From the NCBI GenBank assembly GCA_945906915.1, contig CAMDSI010000101.1:1-7575 (forward strand): a DNA stretch of 7,575 bases. Reading direction: 5' to 3'. This document shows positions 1-5,268 of this stretch, in pieces (position 1 is the stretch's first letter; each line of letters starts with the position of its first letter). Position numbers and translations under genes: made by a program. Under the pieces are notes generated by a model, which made no database searches, had not been told where the DNA came from, and saw nothing but the letters and a program-made list of their open reading frames with translations. The DNA is from Spirosoma fluviale (GTDB taxonomy: Bacteria; Bacteroidota; Bacteroidia; Cytophagales; Spirosomataceae).

Positions 1-18
1 CCTTTTCGGGATTTTTTT

Positions 19-483
19 ATGCCTATGAAAAAGCCTTCGTTTGATGTGATTTTTATGGAACTAGCTCAGAATCTGGCGCTTCGTTCCCATTGCACTCGCG
101 CTCAAGTGGGCTGTGTATTAACAAAGGATACCCGCATTATTTCTATCGGATATAACGGTCCACCCGCTGGAACGCATAACTGTGATGATGAATTTGGCGA
201 GGATGGATGTCCTAGGGATTCAAAAGGAAGTTGTTCTTTAGCTCTTCATGCAGAACAAAATGCGATACTATACGCCTCTAAAAATGGTGTTTCGGTAGAA
301 GGCTCAACGATTTATGTTACTCTTTCCCCCTGTATCTCTTGTGCGCGCATTATTTACAGCATGAAGATCAAAAAAGTAATCTTCTTAAATTCTTATGCGG
401 CCTACAAAGGGTTGGCTTCGGATGAAGGGGTGGATTTTTTGAGGAAGTTTGGGGTTGAAGTTCAATGTTATTCAGATTTATAG
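19..483 (+). CDS. dCMP deaminase family protein (zinc-dependent)
   Basis: Predicted cytosolic deoxycytidylate deaminase, converting dCMP to dUMP and so feeding thymidylate synthesis. The 154-residue protein has the full zinc signature of the cytidine/deoxycytidylate deaminase fold: H77-A-E79 (zinc ligand and catalytic proton shuttle) and P104-C105-x-x-C108 (two cysteine ligands). The GYNGPPAG segment at 44-51, followed by a Cys/His-rich stretch (H53, C55, C64, C72), is typical of ComEB-type dCMP deaminases and may hold a second structural zinc. Length is normal for the family. Two starts are possible: ATG at 19 or ATG at 25 (giving MKKPSFDV), and homologues often begin near the second; no clear ribosome site decides it. 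Only 18 bases lie upstream, so operon context is unseen. The last codons and stop form the left arm of a long inverted repeat (461-511). Family assignment is firm; substrate (dCMP rather than another cytidine compound) is inferred from the family. Confidence 0.93.
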   Translation: MPMKKPSFDVIFMELAQNLALRSHCTRAQVGCVLTKDTRIISIGYNGPPAGTHNCDDEFGEDGCPRDSKGSCSLALHAEQNAILYASKNGVSVEGSTIYVTLSPCISCARIIYSMKIKKVIFLNSYAAYKGLASDEGVDFLRKFGVEVQCYSDL

Positions 484-511
484 CTTTGCTATAAATTCGA
501 ATAACATTGAA
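461..511. repeat. Long hairpin containing the dCMP deaminase stop codon
   Basis: Bases 461-473 (TTCAATGTTATTC) are exactly complementary to 499-511 (GAATAACATTGAA). After one mismatch (474/498) and one G-T pair, the stem continues with 476-484 paired to 488-496 around a 3-base loop (485-487). The stem is thus about 24 positions long and includes the TAG stop at 481-483. No T-tract follows, so this is not a classical intrinsic terminator; it may protect the mRNA 3' end or be the edge of a palindromic element. Confidence 0.8.
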
Positions 512-543
512 ATGTTCAAATAGCAAAGTTCAAAGTTCAAAGG
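511..543 (+). repeat. 7-base repeat array, left copy 1 (AAAGnnC)
   Basis: Reads in strict 7-base steps: AATGTTC, AAATAGC, AAAGTTC, AAAGTTC, then AAAGG. The core AAAGnnC matches the array at 601-624 and, on the other strand, that at 710-765. It starts at the last base of the preceding hairpin and ends just before the first terminator hairpin. Confidence 0.75.
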
Positions 544-547
544 TGTA

Positions 548-579
548 ATCAAAAAAGGGGTATTCGCCCTTTTTTTGAT
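548..579. terminator. Intrinsic terminator hairpin, copy 1 (bidirectional)
   Basis: ATCAAAAAAGGGG (548-560) pairs with CCCTTTTTTTGAT (567-579) around the loop TATTCG, with one G-T pair. A G/C core next to T-runs on both strands fits a bidirectional rho-independent terminator serving the convergent dCMP deaminase and prolyl isomerase genes. Confidence 0.8.
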
Positions 580-600
580 GATTTAGGAATGTCAAAACTT

Positions 601-624
601 AAAGTTCAAAGAGCAAAGTTCAAA
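601..624 (+). repeat. 7-base repeat array, left copy 2 (AAAGnnC)
   Basis: AAAGTTC, AAAGAGC, AAAGTTC, AAA in perfect register. Bases 607-624 are an exact 18-base reverse complement of 742-759, so this array can fold back on the array at 710-765 and enclose the second terminator hairpin. Confidence 0.8.
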
Positions 625-630
625 TTTAGA

Positions 631-662
631 ATCAAAAAAGGGGTATTCGCCCCTTTTTTGAT
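631..662. terminator. Intrinsic terminator hairpin, copy 2 (bidirectional)
   Basis: ATCAAAAAAGGGG (631-643) pairs perfectly, 13 of 13, with CCCCTTTTTTGAT (650-662); the loop is again TATTCG. It is nearly identical to the hairpin at 548-579, with T-runs on both strands. Confidence 0.82.
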
Positions 663-709
663 GATTTAGAATTGTAAACCCTTCATGAATTTATTGCCGT
701 AGGCGATAC

Positions 710-765
710 GAACTTTGGACTTTGGTCTTTGCTCTTTGGACTTTGAACTTTGCTCTTTGCTCTTT
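710..765 (-). repeat. 7-base repeat array, right copy (eight units of GnnCTTT)
   Basis: Eight heptamers with no interruption: GAACTTT, GGACTTT, GGTCTTT, GCTCTTT, GGACTTT, GAACTTT, GCTCTTT, GCTCTTT. G1 and C4-T7 are invariant while positions 2-3 vary (AA, GA, GT, CT). It is the reverse complement of the AAAGnnC arrays at 511-543 and 601-624. Confidence 0.85.
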
Positions 766-766
766 T

Positions 767-815
767 AACATTAAAACAAAAGGGGATCGTTTCGATCCCC
801 TTTTGTTTTAATGTT
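767..815. terminator. Perfect 23-bp hairpin over the prolyl isomerase stop codon
   Basis: Bases 767-789 are an exact 23-base reverse complement of 793-815, with loop TTT at 790-792. The core GGGGATCG/CGATCCCC is followed by TTTTGTTTT on both strands, so it should terminate in both directions. The right arm covers the stop codon (808-810) and last codons of the minus-strand gene, mirroring the arrangement at the dCMP deaminase end. Confidence 0.88.
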
Positions 816-1326
816 GCACTCCCCCTTCCCCATGCACGTGGCCGTGGGCAAGTTCGTCTGGAGTAGCTTCTCTGATGTTTAATATTTTGCCTTGGAACAT
901 GAGGGTTTTCTCAGCCAATGGGTGATTAAAGTCCATCGTGACTGTTTCGCCTTCGATGGAAACGACTAAACCTTGCATGCGGTTTCCTTGATCATCTGTC
1001 ATAGGAATGAAGTTACCGATTTGAAGGATGTCGTCAGCGGTTTGATCCTCTGCTTGAAAAATCGATTTAGGTAATTCAATGATGGCATTAGGATCCACAT
1101 TTCCGTAAGCATCTTCAGCGGAGATGCTAAAATCGAAGGTGTCTCCGATAGAAAGGCCTAAAAGATTTTGTTCAAAAGCCTCTGGCAGGCCGCTTAGGCC
1201 GTGAATAAAGACCATTGGTTCTTTTTCGTCTACGATTTCCACGACATCTGGTTGCCCGTCTTCGTCTGGGAAAGCAAGTTGGTAGGAAATGTAAACGACG
1301 TTATTTAGTTGTATTTGTGGATGCAT
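808..1326 (-). CDS. SlyD-like FKBP-type peptidyl-prolyl cis-trans isomerase
   Basis: Predicted cytosolic prolyl isomerase and chaperone of the SlyD subgroup. The 172-residue protein has the FKBP half-domain at about 1-75, with FIHGLSGLPEAFEQNLLGLSIGDTFDF (positions 40-66) and the AYG motif at 73-75. An insert-in-flap chaperone domain follows at about 77-130, then the conserved return strand DFNHPLAEKTL at 132-142. The tail is rich in His (H161, H163, H165, H172), a short version of the metal-binding tail of SlyD proteins. No signal peptide is visible. The start at 1326 sits 17 bases after a good -7 box on the minus strand, giving a very short leader. It is divergent from holA. The stop codon lies within the perfect hairpin at 767-815. 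The family call is firm; metal binding is inferred. Confidence 0.92.
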   Translation of the reverse strand: MHPQIQLNNVVYISYQLAFPDEDGQPDVVEIVDEKEPMVFIHGLSGLPEAFEQNLLGLSIGDTFDFSISAEDAYGNVDPNAIIELPKSIFQAEDQTADDILQIGNFIPMTDDQGNRMQGLVVSIEGETVTMDFNHPLAEKTLMFQGKILNIREATPDELAHGHVHGEGGVQH

Positions 1327-1343
1327 TGCTGTTTTTTTGCCTG

Positions 1344-1351
1344 CAAACCTA
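1344..1351 (-). promoter_or_regulatory. -7 box for the prolyl isomerase gene
   Basis: Plus-strand CAAACCTA reads TAGGTTTG on the minus strand, an exact match to the Bacteroidota -7 form TAnnTTTG, 17 bases before the start codon at 1326. No matching TTTG -33 element was found at the usual spacing. Confidence 0.5.
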
Positions 1352-1393
1352 CGGGAAATACTTGAGATATTTTTCCATCCCTTTGGTTTTACC

Positions 1394-1401
1394 TATTTTT
1401 G
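1394..1401 (+). promoter_or_regulatory. -7 box for holA
   Basis: TATTTTTG matches TAnnTTTG exactly and ends 17 bases before the ATG at 1419. A T-run at 1370-1374 stands where a -33 element would be, but without a clear TTTG. Together with 1344-1351 it makes a compact divergent promoter region. Confidence 0.45.
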
Positions 1402-1418
1402 TTTAAATAAATTATCAC

Positions 1419-2465
1419 ATGCAACAAAGTGCTTCAGAGGTTTTAAAGGATATTAAGCAGAAAAAGCTGGCTCCTATTTATTTGTTGCATGGCGATGAGC
1501 CCTACTTGATCGATCAGCTGGTGGACGCTTTTGAAAAAGAGGTGTTGCCGGAGGATCAGCAGAGTTTTAATCAATTTGTACTTTTTGGCAAGGACCATAG
1601 TTTAGGTTCTATTATTGCTACTGCGCGTCGGTATCCGATGATGGCGGAGCGTCAAGTCGTGATTGTGAAGGAGGCGGCGTTCATCGAGGCGATGGCGAAA
1701 GCGAAGGAGAATGCGAAGACGAAGGATGATGATTTAAAGGTTTGGGAAGATTATTGTGCTAATCCGACGCCTTCTACCCTGCTAGTGTTGACCGTGAAAT
1801 CATTGCTTTCAGATAAATCAAAGGTTTTTTCAGCTCTGGTGAAGCATGGCGTGATCGTTACCTCGAAGAAAGTATCGGAGGATAAATTAGGTGCTTGGTT
1901 AGTCGATTATTTGGGCCAAAGAGGGGTCAAAATTCAACCCGCAACGGTCGAATTGATGGTTTCATATGTGGGGGCAGATTTATCTCGCATGGCGCATGAG
2001 GCTGATAAATTAATTGTAAATGTGCCGGCTGGCTCCGAAGTGGGTTCGACGGAGGTAGAGAAATACATCGGAATTAGCCGGGAATACAACTATTTCGAGT
2101 TCCAAAAAGCCATTATCCAGCGAAATACCGAAAAAGCGCAGAAAATTGCTTTTCATTTTGCCGAGAATGCGAAGCAAAATCCAGTGGCACCTATGCTGGT
2201 GCTCTTATTTAATTTCTTTTCCAAAGTATTGCAAGTTCACGATGTAGGGAATGTCTCTGATGGGGAGATTGCAAAGCTGATTGGGGTAAATCCTTATTTC
2301 GTACGCGATTATACGACGGCGGCGAGAAATTACCCGTTGGCGAAGGTCGTGCGAATTATTGAGGCTGTAAAAAATGCCGATTTAAAAGTGAAAGGGGTAA
2401 TTGGTAGTGCAGAGACAGATCGTGAAATCATTTTGGACTTAAGTTTCCAAATCCTGCACCTCTAG
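1419..2465 (+). CDS. holA: DNA polymerase III subunit delta
   Basis: Delta subunit of the replicative clamp loader, the protein that opens the beta sliding clamp when bound with delta-prime and the tau/gamma subunits. The 348-residue length is normal. The N-terminal AAA+-like domain begins with the diagnostic APIYLLHGDEPYLIDQLVDAF segment (residues 18-38) and continues through YPMMAERQVVIVKEA (about 72-86) and the LLVLTVKS strand (about 126-133). As expected for delta there is no functional Walker A loop. The lid region (about 145-210) has the KLGAWLVDYLGQRGVKI and LMVSYVGADLSRMAHEADKL stretches. The C-terminal helical collar domain starts near the YNYFEFQKAIIQRNTEKA motif (about 223-240). 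Start at ATG 1419 follows a -7 box. It converges on the next gene with an 11-base gap and no hairpin between the stops. Codons prefer G/T at third positions. Confidence 0.93.
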   Translation: MQQSASEVLKDIKQKKLAPIYLLHGDEPYLIDQLVDAFEKEVLPEDQQSFNQFVLFGKDHSLGSIIATARRYPMMAERQVVIVKEAAFIEAMAKAKENAKTKDDDLKVWEDYCANPTPSTLLVLTVKSLLSDKSKVFSALVKHGVIVTSKKVSEDKLGAWLVDYLGQRGVKIQPATVELMVSYVGADLSRMAHEADKLIVNVPAGSEVGSTEVEKYIGISREYNYFEFQKAIIQRNTEKAQKIAFHFAENAKQNPVAPMLVLLFNFFSKVLQVHDVGNVSDGEIAKLIGVNPYFVRDYTTAARNYPLAKVVRIIEAVKNADLKVKGVIGSAETDREIILDLSFQILHL

Positions 2466-2476
2466 TTTATAGGCCC

Positions 2477-3214
2477 TTAGTTTATCGGAAGGAAGTCGTC
2501 TTCTTTCACATAACCTTGCTGGTTTTCAATCAGACTATACACCCAAATATCGCGGGTAAACCAATAATTAATTCTATTTCCCTTCTTTAACAGACGTTCC
2601 ACTGGTGCCGCAGAGGATGGGAAGTCGCGCATGTAGGACTTTTCTTTCGTGATAATCCCATAATTTAAAAATCCGGGGAAGTTAGCAAAGAGCCAAATCA
2701 AGGCGATATAGATGATTAAATAACTGAATTGGCTGCCGCGAATGGTCTTTTTTTGAAAGACGGAATAGGTCAAAATCCCCACACCATAAAGTGCGATTAG
2801 TAAAAGGAATCCTAGAATCCAGGGGAAGAATTTAAAGTAGAGCCAGTAGATTTGATCCCAAATACTCATTTCAAAGCCATTCAGGCCCTGCTTCTCTCCT
2901 ATTTCCTCTAAGCGCTTCGAGATTTCGGGTCTAGCATTCGTGGCTTGAATACTGGATAAATAGTATAATTCCTTCAACCAATCGTTTTTCGCTTTCGCGA
3001 TATAGGCCAGTTTTAGTTTGATATTTTCGGATTCTCTGGGTTTGGTCTTTAAATGAGACAAGTAAATTTTCTCCGCGCTCAAAAGTCGGTTCGCTTTAAA
3101 CAAGGAATCAGCTAATGCGAGTTGATTTCTATCTATTTGGCTATAAGCTGTTTGGCCAAAACCAAAAGAAAAAACTAGTAGAAATATAATTTTATTTAGA
3201 GAAAGGGCTTGCAT
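2477..3214 (-). CDS. BatE-like membrane protein: signal peptide, TPR-like region, two TM helices, SH3-like domain
   Basis: The 245-residue protein has a signal peptide (about 1-25, ending TAYSQ), an all-helical periplasmic region resembling tetratricopeptide units (about 30-110), two strongly hydrophobic helices (about 129-153 and 163-182), and a C-terminal bacterial SH3-like segment (about 187-243, with motifs GIITKEKSYMRDFPS, LLKKGNRI and the closing GYVKEDDFLPI). This order matches BatE, the TPR/SH3 member of the Bacteroidota Bat aerotolerance cluster, but no other bat genes are next to it here. It should sit in the inner membrane with both soluble parts outside the cytoplasm. Function is inferred only from architecture. 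Its stop is 11 bases from that of holA. The start at 3214 is the first Met before the hydrophobic core; a minus-strand TTCGTTTG at 3270-3277 is a weak promoter candidate. Confidence 0.72.
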   Translation of the reverse strand: MQALSLNKIIFLLVFSFGFGQTAYSQIDRNQLALADSLFKANRLLSAEKIYLSHLKTKPRESENIKLKLAYIAKAKNDWLKELYYLSSIQATNARPEISKRLEEIGEKQGLNGFEMSIWDQIYWLYFKFFPWILGFLLLIALYGVGILTYSVFQKKTIRGSQFSYLIIYIALIWLFANFPGFLNYGIITKEKSYMRDFPSSAAPVERLLKKGNRINYWFTRDIWVYSLIENQQGYVKEDDFLPIN

Positions 3215-3239
3215 TATTTAAAAAAGGGTGCTAGTTTTG
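3209..3239 (+). promoter_or_regulatory. Candidate promoter directed toward tRNA-Lys
   Basis: TTG at 3209-3211 and TAGTTTTG (TAnnTTTG) at 3232-3239 are separated by 20 bases, within the spacing usual for Bacteroidota promoters. Transcription would begin near 3245, leaving a leader of about 107 bases before the tRNA. The -33 half overlaps the start of the divergent BatE-like gene. Confidence 0.4.
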
Positions 3240-3348
3240 CACCGCAATAAGGGGAAAAAGTTACTCTTTTGCAAACGAAGGTCAACCCGTGGTTGAACTT
3301 CCTTTCGGTTCCAGAGTGAACCATTTTACATATACAAGCCTCGGCTTG
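3227..3348 (+). other. Structured leader with four short inverted repeats
   Basis: Four palindromes lie in a row before the tRNA: GGTGC/GCACC (3227-3231, 3239-3243); GAAGGTCAACC/GGTTGAACTTC (3277-3287, 3291-3301, one mismatch, loop CGT); GGTTC/GAACC (3307-3311, 3318-3322); and CAAGCC/GGCTTG (3335-3340, 3343-3348), which ends three bases before the tRNA. None has a T-run. No coding sequence was recognised. They could shape the tRNA precursor, bind a regulator, or be part of a small RNA. Confidence 0.45.
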
Positions 3349-3351
3349 AAT

Positions 3352-3424
3352 GATTCCGTAGCTCAGTTGGTAGAGCAATACACTTTTAATGTATGGGTCC
3401 TGGGTTCGAATCCCAGCGGGATCA
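3352..3424 (+). tRNA. tRNA-Lys (anticodon UUU)
   Basis: Full 73-base cloverleaf including the discriminator. Acceptor GATTCCG (3352-3358) pairs with CGGGATC (3417-3423) with one G-T pair; D arm GCTC/GAGC; anticodon stem ATACA/TGTAT with loop CTTTTAA, anticodon TTT (Lys); T arm CTGGG/CCCAG with loop TTCGAAT. The discriminator is A3424. CCA is not encoded: the following bases are CTT. A terminator follows at 3441-3475. Confidence 0.97.
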
Positions 3425-3440
3425 CTTCTAAGATTAAGAA

Positions 3441-3475
3441 ACACTGTCAAAATCATTATTGACGGTGTTTTTTTT
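3441..3475 (+). terminator. Terminator after tRNA-Lys
   Basis: ACACTGTCAA (3441-3450) pairs with TTGACGGTGT (3459-3468), with one G-T pair, followed by a run of eight T to 3475. It closely resembles the hairpin at 5019-5052. On the minus strand it could weakly serve the converging secreted-protein gene. Confidence 0.85.
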
Positions 3476-3537
3476 GCCCTTTGTGGCACGCTTTTGTCTC
3501 CTTTTGTATTGTTCCTTACTAACTCTTGAATAGCTGC

Positions 3538-4311
3538 TTAATCCAATCTGGTATATCCCCAGTAAATAGTTTGGTTCGCTCCGCTATTATTTGTGATTCT
3601 GAATTTGAAAATATTACTAGTATTTGGTGCATAACCAGTAGGGTTAGTAATAATACCATTGTTTGTCCCAACAATTTGGTCAGGAATAGAATTTAAAACT
3701 AAGGCATTGCCTAAACTATAATACCACCCATATTGACTTCCAACTACAGGAACATTCGTATTTGCAGTAGTTACTGTCGCATTCCACGTCACAATCCCAT
3801 TAGGAATATTACCATACACCCACATAGCATAGGTCCCGCCTCCAGCCAGCGAAAAACTAACATCATTAGAGTTTGGAGCTAAAACCCAACTGCCAGTAAC
3901 TTTTGTAAGTACGTTTGACAATTGACTTCCACTTCCTATAAAATTAGTAGCAGTCACATTCCCACTCACAGTTTGATTACCTGTTAGAGAGACATTGCCT
4001 CCAGAAAAACTAATATCATTGCCTGATTTGGTCCAATCTGTATTTAATCTCGTCCAAGATGGAGTTCCTGAACTACCTGTATTCACATAAAAACCTGTGA
4101 CACCATCGGTTTGATAAACCATTAAACCATTCGCTGGGGACGATATACCGCTTCTCTGCGCAATCGTCATTCTTGGTATAAGCAATCCTTTATCAGTTGA
4201 TGACACGTGTAGCTTTGCAGAAGGATCAGGTGTAGAAGTACCAATTCCAGTTTGGGCAAAAACCTGCATAGAAAATAATACTCCGACTAAAACATAAATG
4301 CTTTTAATCAT
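3538..4311 (-). CDS. Secreted surface or adhesin-like protein of Bacteroidota type
   Basis: The 257-residue protein has a signal peptide (1-19, cleavage after VFA). It then begins TGIGTSTPDPSAKLHVSS with DKGLLIPRMTIAQR (about 21-54) and NGLMVYQTDGVTGFYV (62-77), a head segment recurrent in large secreted proteins of this phylum, often next to tail-fibre-like repeats. Residues about 98-140 (NDISFSGGNVSLTGNQTVSGNVTATNFIGSG) look like short beta-repeat, fibre-like sequence. The remainder is Asn/Thr/Gly-rich and probably beta-sandwich, ending NQTIYWGYTRLD. No C-terminal sorting domain or endosialidase-type chaperone is visible, so it is short for this group. The gene is clearly richer in A+T than holA or the M28 gene, suggesting accessory or transferred DNA. 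A specific ligand or role cannot be given. Confidence 0.75.
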   Translation of the reverse strand: MIKSIYVLVGVLFSMQVFAQTGIGTSTPDPSAKLHVSSTDKGLLIPRMTIAQRSGISSPANGLMVYQTDGVTGFYVNTGSSGTPSWTRLNTDWTKSGNDISFSGGNVSLTGNQTVSGNVTATNFIGSGSQLSNVLTKVTGSWVLAPNSNDVSFSLAGGGTYAMWVYGNIPNGIVTWNATVTTANTNVPVVGSQYGWYYSLGNALVLNSIPDQIVGTNNGIITNPTGYAPNTSNIFKFRITNNSGANQTIYWGYTRLD

Positions 4312-4333
4312 AGATTTATTTAAGATAACAATT

Positions 4334-4341
4334 CAAATTTA
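4334..4341 (-). promoter_or_regulatory. -7 box for the secreted adhesin-like gene
   Basis: Plus-strand CAAATTTA reads TAAATTTG on the minus strand, an exact TAnnTTTG match 22 bases before the start codon. No clear -33 TTTG was seen. The rest of the divergent gap (4312-4494) is very AT-rich, with an 8-base palindrome AGTTAACT at 4396-4403 and no gene. Confidence 0.42.
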
Positions 4342-4494
4342 TAAAAAATATTTAAAATAGTTATAAAGACGCTTTTGAATTTTATCAGGTCATTTAGTTA
4401 ACTGTAGTAGAAGGCTTTACGAGTAAAATGATAATTAAATACCCTTAGTTTCAAAAAGATATTTATATTAGGGCTTCATTTAACTCATAATCTC

Positions 4495-4977
4495 ATGAAA
4501 AAATTAGTATTGGCACTCGTTTGTGCATTGAGTCTTAGCCTTCCATCTGTTGCGCAAGAACTAAAAAGCAAATTACTTTTTGAAGTAACATTTAATCTAA
4601 AACCAGGTGTAGAAGTAGGACAAACTTTAGCTGGTAAAAGAACCATTTATCCTGTATTGGACGGCTTTTTCGAAGGCCCTAATTTAAAAGGAAAAGTTTT
4701 ACCAAATGGTGGAGATTGGTTGATGCAGTTAAATGAAACTACCAATAAATTAGATGTAAGAGCTTCTTTACAAACCAATGAAGGCGAAAATATCTATGTG
4801 ACTTATCAAGGATATTTAAAGTTAAACGCCGATGGCACGTATTATTTTAGAACTACTCCCTATTTTGAAACTAGCTCTAAAAAGCTAGAATATTTAAATC
4901 ATACCGTTTGTGTGGGTGTGGGTACCATTGTGAAGCCGGGAGAAACGGTATCTTATAAAGTGTATCAAATTTTGTAA
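4495..4977 (+). CDS. Secreted DUF3237 family protein
   Basis: The 160-residue protein has a signal peptide (1-20, ending PSVA before Q21). The mature part matches the DUF3237 pattern: an opening strand KLLFEVTFNL (about 26-35), VGQTLAGKRTIYPVLDGFFEGPNLKGKVLPNGGDW (41-75), LDVRASLQTNEGENIYVTYQGYL (about 86-108), and the closing YYFRTTPYFETSSKKLEYLNHTVCVGVG (about 116-143). DUF3237 proteins are small beta-barrels; their biochemical role is not established to my knowledge, and secretion suggests an envelope or periplasmic job here. Divergent from the adhesin-like gene and convergent with the small membrane protein, with which it shares a terminator. No convincing -7 box was found upstream. Confidence 0.85.
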   Translation: MKKLVLALVCALSLSLPSVAQELKSKLLFEVTFNLKPGVEVGQTLAGKRTIYPVLDGFFEGPNLKGKVLPNGGDWLMQLNETTNKLDVRASLQTNEGENIYVTYQGYLKLNADGTYYFRTTPYFETSSKKLEYLNHTVCVGVGTIVKPGETVSYKVYQIL

Positions 4978-5018
4978 AATTTAAAGTTTATTCAATCTGG
5001 ATCACCTCTTGAAATTTT

Positions 5019-5054
5019 AAAACACTGTCAAATTCAATTTTGACAGTGTTTTTT
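5019..5054. terminator. Bidirectional terminator between convergent genes
   Basis: AAAACACTGTCAAA (5019-5032) pairs perfectly with TTTGACAGTGTTTT (5039-5052) around loop TTCAAT, then more T. It lies between the DUF3237 stop (4977) and the small membrane protein stop (5071), and T/A-runs on both sides allow action in both directions. Its core matches the tRNA-Lys terminator. Confidence 0.88.
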
Positions 5055-5070
5055 GTACTCATTTTTCTAA

Positions 5071-5268
5071 TCAATTTCTTCCTTTAATAAATTTACTAAG
5101 TAAAAAGAAAATAGGTAATACGAAAATCCAACATAAAATAGACATGATAAGGACTTCCAGTAATAAAATTGAAAGGCTTATAATAGGATCGGTATCTATT
5201 ATTGCCAGTATAATGACAATAAATAATGATATAAGGTAAGTAACTAAAAGTTTTGATTTTAGATTCAT
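5071..5268 (-). CDS. Small two-helix membrane protein, translationally coupled to the DUF4197 gene
   Basis: A 65-residue protein of no family I recognise. It has a short basic N-terminus (MNLKSK), a first hydrophobic helix (about 7-25), a short DTDP turn (about 26-29), a long second hydrophobic stretch (about 30-58), and a basic tail ending KFIKGRN. The turn could lie outside and the termini inside by the positive-inside rule. The start codon overlaps the stop of the upstream DUF4197 gene in an ATGA arrangement (5265-5268), strong evidence that it is a real, coupled gene rather than a chance ORF. It is AT-rich, with many Ile and Leu. Function unknown; a partner role with the DUF4197 protein is inferred from coupling only. 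Confidence 0.7.
   Translation of the reverse strand: MNLKSKLLVTYLISLFIVIILAIIDTDPIISLSILLLEVLIMSILCWIFVLPIFFLLSKFIKGRN

Larger units (their letters stand above)
522..684. repeat. Imperfect tandem duplication of a repeat-plus-terminator unit
   Basis: The unit beginning AGCAAAGTTCAAA at 522 recurs at 612, each time followed by a hairpin (548 and 631) and by GATGATTTAG with a short similar tail (to about 600 and 684). The repeat starts are 90 bases apart but the hairpins 83 bases apart; the difference is exactly one extra 7-base repeat in the first copy. This points to tandem duplication followed by gain or loss of one heptamer. It fills much of the 324-base gap between the dCMP deaminase and the prolyl isomerase; no gene or convincing small ORF was seen there. 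Confidence 0.75.

Noticed and set aside
1215..1406. 63-codon plus-strand ORF
   Set aside because: It lies mostly opposite the start of the prolyl isomerase gene and runs through the divergent promoter region, with no recognisable protein features.
3214..3489. 91-codon minus-strand ORF across the tRNA
   Set aside because: It reads antisense through tRNA-Lys; the AGIRTQDPYIKS-type peptide is a well-known false protein made from the complement of a tRNA.
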